Assembly: GCA_021234155.1 (NCBI GenBank)
Contig: JAJEKV010000102.1
Span: 1,916,456-1,980,455, forward strand
DNA from: Isoetes taiwanensis
Lineage: Eukaryota; Streptophyta; Lycopodiopsida; Isoetales; Isoetaceae
Direction: 5' to 3'
Length of the DNA stretch: 64,000 bases
Shown one piece after another: positions 46,700 to 58,138 of the stretch. A program made the translations under genes and the position numbers. Position 1 is the stretch's first letter; each line of letters begins with the position of its first letter. Below the pieces are notes generated by a model. The model did not search any database and had not been told where the DNA came from. It saw only the letters and a list, made by a program, of their open reading frames with translations.

Positions 46700-47285
46700 A
46701 GTTATCCGCTTACTTGAAAATAAATAATAGAAATGTTATTGTTCTTGTTGACTCCGGAGTATCAGAAAGCAATTCTCATTTCTGCAGACTTAGCACAAGA
46801 ACTAAATATGGAATTGGTTCAAGGGTACTCATTTAAATCGAGACTGGCCGGGAAATGGTGTCTTGATTGGAGCCACGGGGTGGTATTGTGTAAAATTTGA
46901 CATTGGGGATTATGAGGGAAATGTCGAGTTTTGACTTAGCAAAAACTGACCCAGATTTGATGGCATCGGTAATCAAATGGCTCAAATGTATAATCTTCCA
47001 TTGATTGAAAAACACTTCAAGTTAGTTATTTCAAAGGAGGGCTTAGGCTCACTTCAGGTATCCCCTATATACCAAGTTAATAACCGCTATGTGTCTAACG
47101 CTGTTTCCGCTCCAACATTAATGAAAATTATCTTGTCTATGTTCTGACCTCCACCACAATGCATAGATAAAGCAAATAAAATGCTATGGATGAGATAAGC
47201 TGAGAGTTTGCTTAATGAATAATATAGGGATGTGTTCCCTGAAGGAGGCCATTAAGAGAAATCATGAGATAGATTTGGAACTGTG
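46700..47285 (+). pseudogene. pol: Gypsy protease and start of reverse transcriptase (element 2)
   Basis: NNRNVIVLVDSGVSESN (46722-46772) carries the D-S-G aspartic protease active site; gypsy elements usually read 'lvDSGAThnFi' here. NQMAQMYNL (46972-46998) stands near where 'lG.qWL' ends the protease. At 47212-47282, in two frames, the sequence reads NEY-RDVFPEGG and then HEIDLEL, matching the RT entry block 'y.dVF.e...lPp.r..dH.I.l'. The reading is then cut by the insertion at 47313. Confidence 0.75.
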
Positions 47286-47304
47286 AACTGGTTGTAAAGG
47301 CCAG

Positions 47305-47312
47305 GGCAGTTA
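47305..47312 (+). repeat. Left 8-bp direct repeat flanking the insertion in RT
   Basis: GGCAGTTA, repeated exactly at 48936-48943. It could be a target-site duplication. Confidence 0.55.
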
Positions 47313-48935
47313 GGGCAATAACAGCTTTCTTTCTTTTGTGTTTTTGTACGCTTACTAAGAAGCTTTTCCTATGATTCTGTGATATTCAAATGGTGCTCAC
47401 ATCTAGGAGTGCACCATTTTTATTGATTTTAGTCTTTTCAATGGTTGAATAAACTAATGGAGCTCATACAAAATCCCCTTTTGTGTGTGGTATAAATGGT
47501 TACTGAAATAATGGTCACAAATAAAAGCCCTTTGTGTGTGGTATAATGTAAGTACATGAAGGGCTTTACAGCATGAAGGGTTTGAAGGGCGCATGTGGAA
47601 AAGTAAGCCTTCTCAAATAAGTAAATACATTTTACTGCAACTTTTGATCCGGTGAGCTCCGCTTGAGATGATTTTATTGCATTGAAAGCTCTCTCCTGGA
47701 GATCTTTGATAGTGTATGATATGGATATACTTGGTTGCTATCTATGCCAAGTCAGCAAATTTTTCAAAGGCCGGGTTGCCATGAAGGGGCTTGAAGGGCG
47801 CATGTAGTGCGCTTTCCCCACTGGCTAAATACATTTCTTATCATAACTTCTTTTTATCCAGAGTTCGCTTTTTAGATGATTTTTATTGGTACAGCTCCGC
47901 CCGATCTTTTTGATAGTGTATGATATGGATATGCGTTTTAAGTTGGTTATATCTATGCCAAAACAGCAATTTCGCCGGGTTTGTGGTATTGGCATCCTAC
48001 TAGCTGATTAATAGCGATTGGGTTTATTGGATATTGTTTTATGGCTCATTCCGTAATGAAGCTTGCAAAATTACTATGCATTTCTAGACGGAGGTGCTAT
48101 TAAGCAATTCCATGCTTCTATATCCTTGTGCCACGCTAAGTAAGCTCTCCTCTACTCTTGGTTTCTCACCACAAGAATCCATGGAGGCTGTACACAGAAA
48201 TTCCAAATTTGAAAATGTTTGTATGGAGCGTAAAATCTCATGACTTCGTAATGGAGACTAATCTGTTTCATCTTATGTAACTTTTACTTATGTTCTATAT
48301 TTGTTTTATTGGGATGAAATCTGCAAGCTACAGGTGGATAAGTTCCCAGTACGAATCTAGTTTTTCTCTCGTTTGAATTCTAAAATTTTGCCACCCGGGA
48401 CGCCCCTTTATATGCCTACAAAATTTTTAACAATTCATTCAATAATAAACTTAATATAATTATCGATAATAACGATATATTACTATTTAACTTCAACCTC
48501 GGCTCTTAAAGTGTGCGTGACGAGGCTTTGGTAGGTTTCCCGGCGAAGTACTGGCTTTTGCACGCACGTAAATCAAACAAATGCGTATGGTATTCCGCTG
48601 AAATCTTATGCAATTATTCTTGCTAACTTGTTATATATGCATATATGCCTTTAAAATGTATACCCTGCCAAATGAGTGAACTTACGTGACGTAGACTGGC
48701 GAAGGAAGTAATATGTTTTATCCACAGCCTTTGCCCGGAGTCAAATTCTCACAAAAGTGAAGCCATATGCACCAAACCATAAATAAGGGGATTTAATTTA
48801 AATGCGTTGACCCAATGGTTTTCAGCACTAATGTCAAATTTGTATATGCTGGCTGTTACCGCCACGTATTGCTGTGTGTTACAGCAGTGCTAAAGCTTTA
48901 GCTATACATGGTTTGTGAATATAGACTTAGCCCCT
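47313..48935 (+). mobile_element. 1.6-kb insertion splitting the RT of element 2 (blocks X and inverted Y)
   Basis: RT motifs are present on both sides (HEIDLE before, IQELL and the KKDG-like block after), so this stretch interrupts the gene. Block X (47333-48437) matches 60988-61975 in the same orientation. Block Y (about 48440-48935) matches 61976-62480 in reverse complement, best seen at 48661-48840. The flanking direct repeat is 8 bp, and the termini GGGCAATAAC and (reverse complement of the right end) AGGGGCTAAG are only loosely alike. An 8-bp duplication suits a hAT-type DNA transposon better than an LTR element (usually 5 bp), but no transposase is present. Identity is open. Confidence 0.6.
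47572..47985 (+). repeat. Two tandem 207-bp units inside block X
   Basis: Unit 1 (47572-47779) and unit 2 (47780-47985) both begin 'catgaaggg', continue with 'ttgaagggcgcatgt' and include 'tgatagtgtatgatatggatat' and 'gccgggtt'. The related block at 60988-61975 has a single unit (61317-61510), so the duplication arose in this copy. Confidence 0.75.
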
Positions 48936-48943
48936 GGCAGTTA
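48936..48943 (+). repeat. Right 8-bp direct repeat flanking the insertion in RT
   Basis: GGCAGTTA, identical to 47305-47312. Confidence 0.55.
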
Positions 48944-49900
48944 AAATGTAAAAGTCAAAAGACAAATTCAAGAATTGCTCCTAAAAAGGCTTCATGCCTA
49001 GCAAGTCAAGCCATTTGGGGCTTGCCAACCTTTGCAAAGAAAAGGATGGGGAATATGCGATGCGTGGTCGCATTATAGGGCCGGCCGTTACTGCTAAAGA
49101 CGCGCGCACCCCATGCCTAGAATTGGATGCGCATATCATGGATCGACAGTGGCGCATTTCTCCAGCATCGCACCTGCAAGTGTGATATACATATCACCAA
49201 ACTAGTGATTAGAAGGGATGAACCCAAAGTTCGCGCCTTTAAATCAAATCCATGTAAGTATTTGGAATTTGTGGTCATGCCCTTTGATTAACAAATGCCC
49301 CAGCCACGCTTATATTTAAATACTGTCTTCAAGGTACTAGAAATTTATCCAAATATTCCCGGATGATATCCCTCGCATTTACTCATGAGGAGAGAGAGCA
49401 TTTAAACACTTGGAAAGCGTATTGATGATGCCTCCCGGAGTACAAACTTATGCCAAAATCTCCAAAATGTGACCTTAAAATGGGTGAAGCAGGCATACCG
49501 AAGTTATACATATAGTCTCGGGAGAAGGCTTGGCCCTCGCATCCATAAAAGTAATTTAGCCATAAGAGGAATGGCCGTAACTTATAGGTGAGATGCCCCG
49601 GATGGCAGTTTTGAATAATATGCTATTATGTGAAAATTCATCCCAAAGCTTCGTAAGGTGGCTACCCCCATGCATCTATATTAAGAAGGGCAACTTTGTA
49701 TGGGAAAGGAACAAAAGATAGCCTTGACAACTATGTCATCGCGAACCAAATTGCAACACCTGGATTACCGACTTCGAAAGGTTTATGCATGATGCTTCCG
49801 TTGCTTATCGCGTTAGTAAGTAGAGTCAAATCAAAACCGCAGTGAATTGCTACATACAGAGTTGCTATTATAGTTCATGCCTTTAAAACTTGGCGGCCAT
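48944..49900 (+). pseudogene. pol: Gypsy reverse transcriptase and RNase H, right part (element 2)
   Basis: After the insertion the frame resumes with KRQIQELL (48959-48982), then PSKSSHLGLANLCKEKDG (48997-49050), where gypsy RTs read 'PS.SP.gsPvl.vkKkDG'. YHQ near 49192 and YLEFVVMPF (49259-49285) match 'sgYhQiR' and 'yeF.vMPFGLtNAP'. THEERE..KHLESVLMM (49381-49430) and YAKISK (49450-49467) match 'h..HL..vl..l....l.ak..KC'. KKGNFVWE (49685-49708) and DASVA (about 49790) mark the RNase H entry. The catalytic FLDD survives only as DD-I near 49362. Frameshifts are frequent. Confidence 0.8.
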
Positions 49901-50179
49901 TTAAGGTTGGGGACCACCAATAAGGAGCCACATAAGTTTATTAAGAAATTTCCACCGATCATGGAACCATTGAAATTTTGCAAAAGTCACAGAAATAAGT
50001 CCTGGCATAAGCATCACGCTTGGGTTAGATTTCTTACATGAGTTCTTACTTTGAAATTCAATACACCCCTGAAAGATAACTCCACTTGCAGATGTACTTC
50101 TCCTATCAAAATACATTACCAGCCAGCATTCTAGGAATGTGGGAGTCGGCTCTAAATAAATCAGGACGGTATGAGGAAG

Positions 50180-50820
50180 GACTAAGATCTAACTCAAAAG
50201 AGAAGGTTCTTCACAGAAATGACGGTTTAGTGGTTCTATAAGGGACGATTATGTTCCTTTAGTAGAGAATCTTAGGAAGGAGATTCCCCAGATGAATTCC
50301 ATAATACCTCCCGCAAGGTGGCAGCATAGTGGGGAGTGGAAGTTAAGGCCAATCTGATTAAAGATACAATTCTTTTGGCCTGGTAGTGAAATAAGATGTA
50401 AAATCTTATGTATCATGTAAAGGTCTGCATGCTTTTCAGCGGTAAAATGGATCATGGCAAAATGCCAGGATTATTACAATCGCTAAGCCCACTTTGGAAA
50501 AAGGTCCTCCCCTTCGAACCGAAATGCCTTGCAGGGACTCTATGTATGATGCCACTTCATTGTTCAGTGCAGATGTTGATGCACTACCTCGAGGTGGATA
50601 TATGTGATTATGTTGTATACCGGTTATGTATGTTTACGCTCCAAGAGAAGCTATAGGCCTGAGGGAGATGGGAATGGATCTCTCACTTCCCACCGGACTG
50701 CTATTGCGATTGTGAGGCCCTCAGACAATATGTGGAGCTGGTATGGGGATGAATCTCCCCTGCTTGTATACGTGAGCACCGTATACTTCAGTAGGGGACG
50801 CCACACCTACTTCATCTAAA
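50180..50820 (+). pseudogene. Gypsy integrase, N-terminal part (element 2)
   Basis: RNDGLVVL (50215-50240) and ENLRKEIP (50265-50290) match 'g.l.y.grl.vP....lr..il.e.H'. The zinc-finger segment is present in shifted frames: FWPG (50372-50384), VKVCMLF (50418-50438) and PGLLQSL (50465-50485), the last matching 'pGLLQPLpIP'. The catalytic core downstream to 50820 is not recognisable: a frame at 50604-50819 is open but carries no D-x(n)-D-x35-E pattern that I can identify. Confidence 0.65.
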
Positions 50821-53290
50821 CTCGCAATGCCAGGCCCAGACTAGCAATTCTGCATGCTCTACAATTTTAGAAGACTATTGATTATCATACAAAAATTGAA
50901 GCATGTGCATTATGAGACAAAATGCTTTCTCATAATCTTTAAGACTATTATCAACGTGATTACACATCAGGATTTTGAAGCTTAAAATAGAGCTCTCTAA
51001 CTCTAAATTACCTTCTATCATATTTCTTATGTTTGAAATTGTAAATACAAAAAAGCAATTCCAAATAAATTTGATATTAATAACGCTTTTTGGTTCTCAT
51101 GCCATTCAGAAAGGAATCGCTAATATACCAAGATCATTTCTCAGCTACAGCTATAAGTAGTATAGTATTCAAATATTCATCTGTGTCACTATCAAAGTGT
51201 TGTTATTCCCATTCCCTTTACGATCCGGGGATATTTCATTTCACAGCACGCTAACTCTAAATAAAGAAAATAGAGACACTGGGAGGAGAGAACCTGCACT
51301 GCAGAGCCAATCAATACACTATTAGCGCTGATAATGGTAATGCGCGCCAAAGGGTACATTGGGTCTCTCTAGGCCTATCACTGATCACCACTGTATCCTT
51401 GTACCCCCGGAAAGTAGCATTTAACAAGAAAAGGAACCGAAATACTTTAGCATTTAAATTTCCTACTGGCCTCAAGCATTACTACATTAGACAGAAATCC
51501 ACCCTCTAGTCCCAAATCTGCTGGCAACCTTGATAACCATAGTCAATTTCATAGTACAGTAAGATTTCCAATACTTTTAAATCTCAACAATAAAACCTTG
51601 TTGCTTTAGATACATAATATACCTAGACATGCAAGTAATTCCACAAATTTAAGAATAAATTAGTGGCTGCTATAAATAATTGATGCATAGACATGCAAGC
51701 ATCCTAGCAATTACAGTCTCAGATATTAATCTAGATGTAATAATAAACTAGTGAATCAACTGTATTATCCAAGATAAGGCTTATATAATTTCTGCTGTGC
51801 CTATCTCAGGCAACCATGTTAATAAACTTCATTTGAGAAGCTTCTGCAGAAGTAGAAACTCTCGCCATTTATTTCCTCATTCAAGAAACCCATGTAGCCG
51901 AAGGTTTAAATATCATGCTTCAAACTACATGCCATTTAGACTGTAAGTTTATGATCAAGGTATCTTATTACAAGCAAAAATATATAGGTAGACATAATTT
52001 ATTCCGCAAAAAGGAATACAGTATACCCCTGCAGAACTATTGATCATGCTCTCTTTTCTGCAATACGTGACAAATAAAGAGCCTTAAATAGCAATAGTCT
52101 TTCCGTATGTACTTGTTAGTTACACCTGCAAATATCTAAAGAAATCTCTAAGTATACATTGATAAAGACCGCGGTAGACTCCTATTTCCGGATTTTAAAG
52201 GCATAATAATATCCGTTTCTGAAGATAGACTAGGGAAACAATATCAAATCACAATATTCAAACCTGACGTATGAGCCAAAGTTATTTCAAGTTTCCATGC
52301 ATGCACTACTTGTAGTTTTCATACTGTCATGCATCTCCTGCTGAAAGCATCCGGGATTGAGTCTGCCAAATAAAGCAAAATACATGAAAGAACCCTACAA
52401 CTATTGCTATGCAAAAGATCATCCGTGAGATCCAAAAACTTATTTCCTGCTAAGGCAAAGACTACTACTAACTATTTCCGATCGCATAGAAAAGGCAATC
52501 CATGGACTGGGATGATTCTCGTGATCTCACGCATGCTCCGGCATTTTGAAATATAGCTCTATAGATCTGCTATCTTACCTAATCCATCGGATCTTCTTTT
52601 TTAGATCTTTAAATGGTGCCGAGATTCTCTGTTCTTGCTCGCTGTAGCCTACATCCTCAAGATGTAGTGTAATATGGAGTCATTGTACCAAGGCATGCGC
52701 TTTTGATTATCGGCTCCCACAAATTAAGTATTTCCATATCTTGTATTTATTATCCGCATTCAGAGGTAGCCGCTTCAGCAAGCATGCATATATTAGGTAA
52801 CGTAAAAAGCCCTAAAATCGTAAGTAGTCCCTTCTACTAAAATCATTGGATATTCTAATGTGCTGCGATATTTAGCCTTCCGCGTGATTAAACTTCCTAG
52901 GGACTCATTATTGTTCCCTGCAATTTGGAAAATTGTTTCCATGAAGATTATATATGTAGAGCTCTTAGGCAAAGCTAATGCTCCACAGAATTGCAATGCC
53001 CAATATTTCTAATGGGGTAAATGTGCAAATAAATGTAATAAAGTTTTCAGAAATAGCCATATTTAGTTTCCATGGTATATGACCTGCTCACCGCTATGCC
53101 TCCTAATGGATATTTTCTTAGAAATAACTTTTACATTTGCACAGCCAAATAAAATTGTCTTATTTGTACAAAAAAAAAAAAACTAGCTGTGCCATGTTTG
53201 ATTACTTTTTACAGCAAATTACGTTTTGTAATGTTCTTTTGGTTCTCAGAATTTTGTATTGGCGAAGCCCCTATCAAAAGCACTTAATTC
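50821..53290. other. AT-rich unassigned region
   Basis: No coding motif, RNA gene or element terminus is recognisable over about 2.5 kb. A 12-base A run lies at 53169-53180, just right of this block's centre of interest, without an adjacent LINE signature. Confidence 0.4.
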
Positions 53291-53291
53291 T

Positions 53292-53669
53292 CTAGTTACA
53301 AAATAAAATGGTCGATTTTCCAAATGCTTGCAGCATATTAATGGTAGAGAAAAAGGGGTCCATTATGCCATAAAACTCATTGCACATGGGATAAATTTGC
53401 ATAAACTCTTTATGGGGACTATGTAAGTGCTGTGCATTTTTCCGGCCCAAAAAGTTCATATTCTTTGTGCTGGCTAATGCATTTAATTCAAAGCCTTCTG
53501 AGTTGTTAGACAACGCCAGTATATGTAAATTCCTCAATACGTGGATATAATATAGTTTTGAATTCGAGAGCGCCAAGTAAGTTTCCATAGCTATCTTCTC
53601 TCTTGTACATGCCATCCTACGTAATACTTCTTCCAAGTAAACCGCTCCGAAAGCCGGGGAATCATGCAA
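53292..53669 (-). CDS. Unidentified 125-codon minus-strand frame
   Basis: This is an open frame starting MHDSPAFGAVYLEEVLRR at 53669 and closing at 53292. It is longer than expected by chance in such AT-rich sequence. It contains no zinc knuckle, RT, integrase, transposase or pentatricopeptide signature I can identify. Frames upstream on the same strand (to about 53880) show patches of protein-like composition (for example YAGKFEQMKDVQCIKHQF near 53820-53770) in another phase. A decayed coding region of unknown family is possible, and chance is not excluded. Confidence 0.3.
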   Translation of the reverse strand: MHDSPAFGAVYLEEVLRRMACTREKIAMETYLALSNSKLYYIHVLRNLHILALSNNSEGFELNALASTKNMNFLGRKNAQHLHSPHKEFMQIYPMCNEFYGIMDPFFSTINMLQAFGKSTILFCN

Positions 53670-55370
53670 ATCTAAAGCTAGTTAAAGGAAGCTTCCATGA
53701 ATGCTTGATCAGCATATATCATTACCCATAATGGCGCTTTCACTCATCGACGAGCAAATTGATGCTTGATGCACTGCACATCCTTCATTTGCTCAAATTT
53801 ACCAGCATATACAGCTGTTGGCAATGTCAATCTATGACCTAATGAGAATTGTTTCCACAAAAGACCTTTTATAAGTTGACCTATTCTCCTGCAGGATTTA
53901 TCTTTACGTGAGACTTCTACCAAGATGGATGGTAATGAAAAGCATCAAATCTACTGAGAGACTGCTCATAATTCTTCATAAATCTATCCTGGGATTCATA
54001 GAGGATCATATCTATTCCTTGACTGCTAAAAGCAAAATAAGTATTCCGCCCATCTTAGATTTGAAGTCGCAAAAATATTGCAAGAGAGACTTGAGGAACT
54101 TTAATAGGATGATATGAGTAAACTCTGTGTGCAATGGGTTTTATCAAAAGTAGTCTATTTTCAGAGCGATGAAACTAAGATATAAGAGAGCTGCTTAGGA
54201 CCTTCCATTAAAGCACCATTTGATTCCAATCGCATCAAATTGATTGGATGAAAATATTAGGAAACCAAACTAAACGGCAATTTAATGGAGATTGACAAAA
54301 ATCCTGAGATTACTTCTTGCCAAGCGTATTCGCATATCTATCTCTTGCATTTCCATGCTAAACATATATTCAATGCCTTCATTGTTATTTCATATTAAGC
54401 ATATCCAAATCATTGTATTCCAATGGGATACGTAATCTTGCTTAGGTATATTATTATTGAATACCTTCCTGACCCACACTTTCTACATATTTGCATATAT
54501 GTTATCACAGAGAACTGCCTATTAAAATATCTGCACTTTACAGCTGTTTTTCCATTGGTATTAGATCTATGAAGCTTATTTCGGTCAGACTGCTATATCT
54601 TATTGTACTACTCGTAAAACATAAGGCAAAAGTTGTTTATTTGTGTTGATACCCTCAAGCAAGTGTTGCATCTCAAAGAAAAGTTGAAGGGATACCTTTG
54701 ATGTCCATGTTCTGTATACCTTTTGAAAATTTCACCTGCATTCCCCAATGGATGATATCCTCGAGAAGCTTTATTTCTAAATACTCGGTAAAGCATTTGA
54801 TTATGCTTCATAATATTGTGCTACTTCTACCATAGTAAGAATTAAATCTCTTGTCCTTCAACATGAGCAAGTATTTCGCCTATGAGAAAGCCGTACCAGA
54901 ATTAATGAATTTCTCTTAATATGCAAGTGGAATTAAATAGTAATGTCTCATGGTGTGCATGAGTAATTAACTCACCCTCACCCAAACTCAGTTTTCGATG
55001 CCATATGATAAGGTGATCCTTTTAGATTGAATTTCTCAACGGAAGCTTACAGGGCATGCCTCGTAGCTAAAGTCTCACCAAACATGCATTGTATTTATCC
55101 TCTACTACCTGCCAGAGGATCAGTCACTCATCCCGCTTAAAATCAGCTGCTGGTGAAATGAGAACATCTACTGGCAGGGCGGATCTTGTGTGAATTTGAG
55201 TTGCAGGTCGTAGGTTTCAAGTAGACAAAACGTAGTTCTTCTCTAGAAGCCACCATGGCATGTTCATATAATTAATAACATCCATATCATCATATATATC
55301 AAAAAATAATGCCTTCAAAGGTTGTTGTTTGATAGATGGTTATGTCTTCAAAGCCTAGAGTAGGCAATTT
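53670..55370. other. AT-rich unassigned region
   Basis: Short frames on both strands (53908-54117 plus, 54608-54811 minus) have no recognised domain. No repeats shared with other parts of the window were noticed. Confidence 0.35.
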
Positions 55371-56030
55371 ATGTTCATATGCTGTATTGATGCAGGCGCC
55401 GGTCATTTTATGGATCGCTCGCTATTTTGTGAACAACACTTGCCGGGTAGATGCAAAGTCCCGGTTTTGGATTTGGTCTCTACAATGTTAGGAATTGCCG
55501 AATGGCCATGCTGCGTTCAAGAAGAATCCCGCCAGGGACCGCAGTAACTGCTTTTGGCTGTGTGAGTCATTGTTGAGGCCAAAGCTACCCTGTTCAGTAT
55601 GATTGTCAAGGAGGCTCTTTCGCCATTAATCCAAAAGAGCTGAATGGAATTTCGCAACGCAAATGTCTATCAACGAAGATAGTAAATCGAGATAAAATAT
55701 TGGCGCGGCACGTCTTGCGAAGAATGGGAGAGCAGGCTAGAGTTGTAGATGTGTTACCGAACGTATTGCAATGGCGTATCGTAAGACGAAAGTATCAGGG
55801 CGTGCTTGTGTACAAAAAGGCGGGGTTAATCAAGCAAAATGCAGGAGGATGGTGGTTACGCGATAGGCTGCATGATCGGCGTTTGCTGTAGGATGTCTTG
55901 CCGGCTGCAAATTAAGGCGCAACTTCTGCGCTTTGAAGAGACTAGCTGTGCCTTTTATCCCAATGGTACGTACACTGGCCTCAGCCAAGAGGCTGTTGGT
56001 CTAAAGCAAATTCCGCTCTTTTTTTAAACA
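55371..56030. other. GC-richer island, two overlapping short frames, unidentified
   Basis: Composition changes sharply against the AT-rich flanks. A plus-strand frame 55700-55891 (starting MARHVLRRMGEQARVV) and an overlapping one at 55839-56027 have no motif I recognise. The change in composition suggests an inserted fragment, but no boundary repeats were found. Confidence 0.35.
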
Positions 56031-57180
56031 TCCTAGCTGCGGGCTTCATTTTCTTTCCTTCGAGGGTGGCCTCGCATTTGAAAATTTGTAGGGCTTCTCT
56101 CATCCCCGTCACATATATAATCTTGCCTTCAGAACACATTTACTTTGGTGCAATGTGTGCAATGTCCTAGGATTGAATCAAAACAACTGTCTAAATTAAG
56201 TAGTCTCGTCCATTTGAAATACGGTCGGCCCCAAAAAATGTATGATATGACTAAAATGCTAAAATATATATCCGTGATTTTAAATATATTTTTATAATTA
56301 GTAGGCTTCTTTACTGCTTACTTTTGCTGTATATAGAATGAAAATATTATATTTATTATACGCTTCTAAGGCCATTAACAATCATATTAAACGCATCACC
56401 TCTAAAACATTTTTCATCATTATATGAATTAAATGTCATTGATGAAGAATTAAGCAATCAGAAGTATAAAGTGATCATATCACACTTAGAGTGTTGTTTA
56501 GTTGCAGATGGGGCTTGATTGTAATTTGAATAAGTAGGTAATAAGAGATTACCCAATCTTCTGAGAATGAGGATGTGCTGTAAAGTTTCACCAAGTTACG
56601 CTTTTGCACGCCTTAACCAAATATAGAAATGTGGTTACAATAGTTTGTCATACGGCAGATGGCCAAATGATGAGACACACTGGTATGTCTGCGCCTCTAA
56701 TACTTACCTCTTGACAGGAGTAAGTCTGGATATTCTCAAACCAGCTAACCTGCATTTCCATTTCAAAATCATGCCTCTAATCATAAATGACTACGTTGAA
56801 ACGCAGAGGTGCCGCCTTATAGCCCTGCAAAATACGCATCCGCCTGTAGATCCGACGTAATCCAAATGATCGAGTAGTCCAGGGTTACCAACAGCCGCTT
56901 ATCTGATCCATGGCGTCACTTCATGTGCTATTGCGCCGTATTGCGCAATGGATCTTCGCTGTTAGCCTTAAATTTGTTGTACTTCGTTCAGTTACACGTA
57001 TTGCTATGGCATTAAAATTTGAACATTATATCAAGGAGATTGAGAAGCATGCGATTGGGAAAAGCTGAGGCCTATGCTCGTGCACCATATTGAATACCCT
57101 ATGTTGTAATACCTTATGAATGCTGCGGAAATAATTTGTTTGTCTTGTGTGTGTGTTTTTAGTAATTAATATTTAGGCCC
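56031..57180. other. Unassigned stretch
   Basis: AT-rich, without recognisable coding or repeat features. One short plus-strand frame (56645-56860) is judged incidental. Confidence 0.4.
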
Positions 57181-57640
57181 ATAAAGTTTACCTATGTTTT
57201 AGTTAGGGCCCAAAGGGCTAAAATTTTAATAATATATAAACGTCCAGCAAATACAATTAACAGTATGCTTTCCTGAACCATTGCATTTACCTGGCTAAGT
57301 GGAAATCCCTCTTAAACCCCTTTAGTTTGGGTGCATATTCCACCGGGGTTATGTAGAGCGGCCGAGAGCTCAAAATATATTTACAATACATGTACAAAAT
57401 TAACACCATTAAATTACATTCTCTCAAACATATAGTATTTTACAAACTTTAATATACAATACTTTTGCAAAAGCATACATGCATACCTAAGCGAGGATCG
57501 CTTTAATATACGGTCCAGATCTTCTGGAATAAAGAGCAAAATATATGCTCATCCAAGCCGACTCGTTGCAGGAGTAACCCCAGGTGAATATGGACCCAAA
57601 CGAAGGGGGTTTAAGGAAGAGGAAAGAGAATGTTTTAAAA
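57181..57640 (+). repeat. Partial third copy of block Y
   Basis: 'ccctttagtttgggtgcatattccaccgggg' (57317-57347) corresponds to 'ttggtttgggtgcatattcacacggggg' at 62141-62168 and to the reverse complement of 48740-48790. Flanking similarity is weaker, and no X block is attached on the left. Confidence 0.55.
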
Positions 57641-57935
57641 ATGCATGGGAATTTGTAGAAACCGCATCACCTATGGTAAGCCTTGGCCAGGGAACTTACA
57701 TCCTGAGATTTAGGGTGAGTCGGACTTGCTCTTCGGGGGCATGACAATTTGAGAGCCCTCTTGTTGGGGTTTTCCTCCCAAGTGGGGGTTTTCATCCATT
57801 AGTAGGGTTCTCTTTGTCTCTGATTACATTGTTTGTTTTTTTGGTGTTGGGGTTTTGGCTTTTTGCTGTTCTGCATGTCTTAGTCTCACCAGGCCTCGGC
57901 TTCCAAGTGGGCCACGTTAAAATAAACTTCCTTCC
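57641..57935. other. Short G/T-rich stretch
   Basis: It contains repeated 'gggggttttc' and 'ttggggtttt' words near 57760-57860 but no identified element. Confidence 0.4.
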
Positions 57936-58138
57936 TTCCTAAGCCATGCCCAATGCATGGGAAGTTGTTGAACATTGGGCTTAAAGACATGCTACAAAGT
58001 CTTGCATGTGGCTTGAAATTATTTCGCATTAAATTTTTTCCTAAGCCATCTCCAATGCATGCGAAGATTTGTTGAACATTGGCATAGACATGCTTTACAG
58101 GGAATCTTGCATGTGGCTTGAATGCTTTCGCATTAAAT
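57936..58138 (+). repeat. Tandem duplication, two units of about 102 bp
   Basis: Both units (57936-58037 and 58038-58138) read ttcctaagccat, ccaatgcatg, gttgaacattgg, agacatgct, cttgcatgtggcttgaa, tttcgcattaaat, with small indels between them. Confidence 0.85.

Larger units (their letters stand above)
45156..50820 (+). mobile_element. Ty3/gypsy element 2, internal region, interrupted in RT
   Basis: The primer-binding site is followed by presumed gag (45170-46690), protease (46725-47000), the RT start (47210-47285), a 1.6-kb insertion (47313-48935), the rest of RT (48944-49660), RNase H (49683-49900) and the integrase N-terminus (50180-50500). No 3' LTR of the TGTGACGCC family is found to the right within the window. 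Gene order and motifs are gypsy; all frames are disrupted. Confidence 0.8.

Noticed and set aside
53292-54117. Possible pentatricopeptide-repeat gene
   Set aside because: The 35-residue repeat pattern was looked for in the minus-strand frames and was not present.
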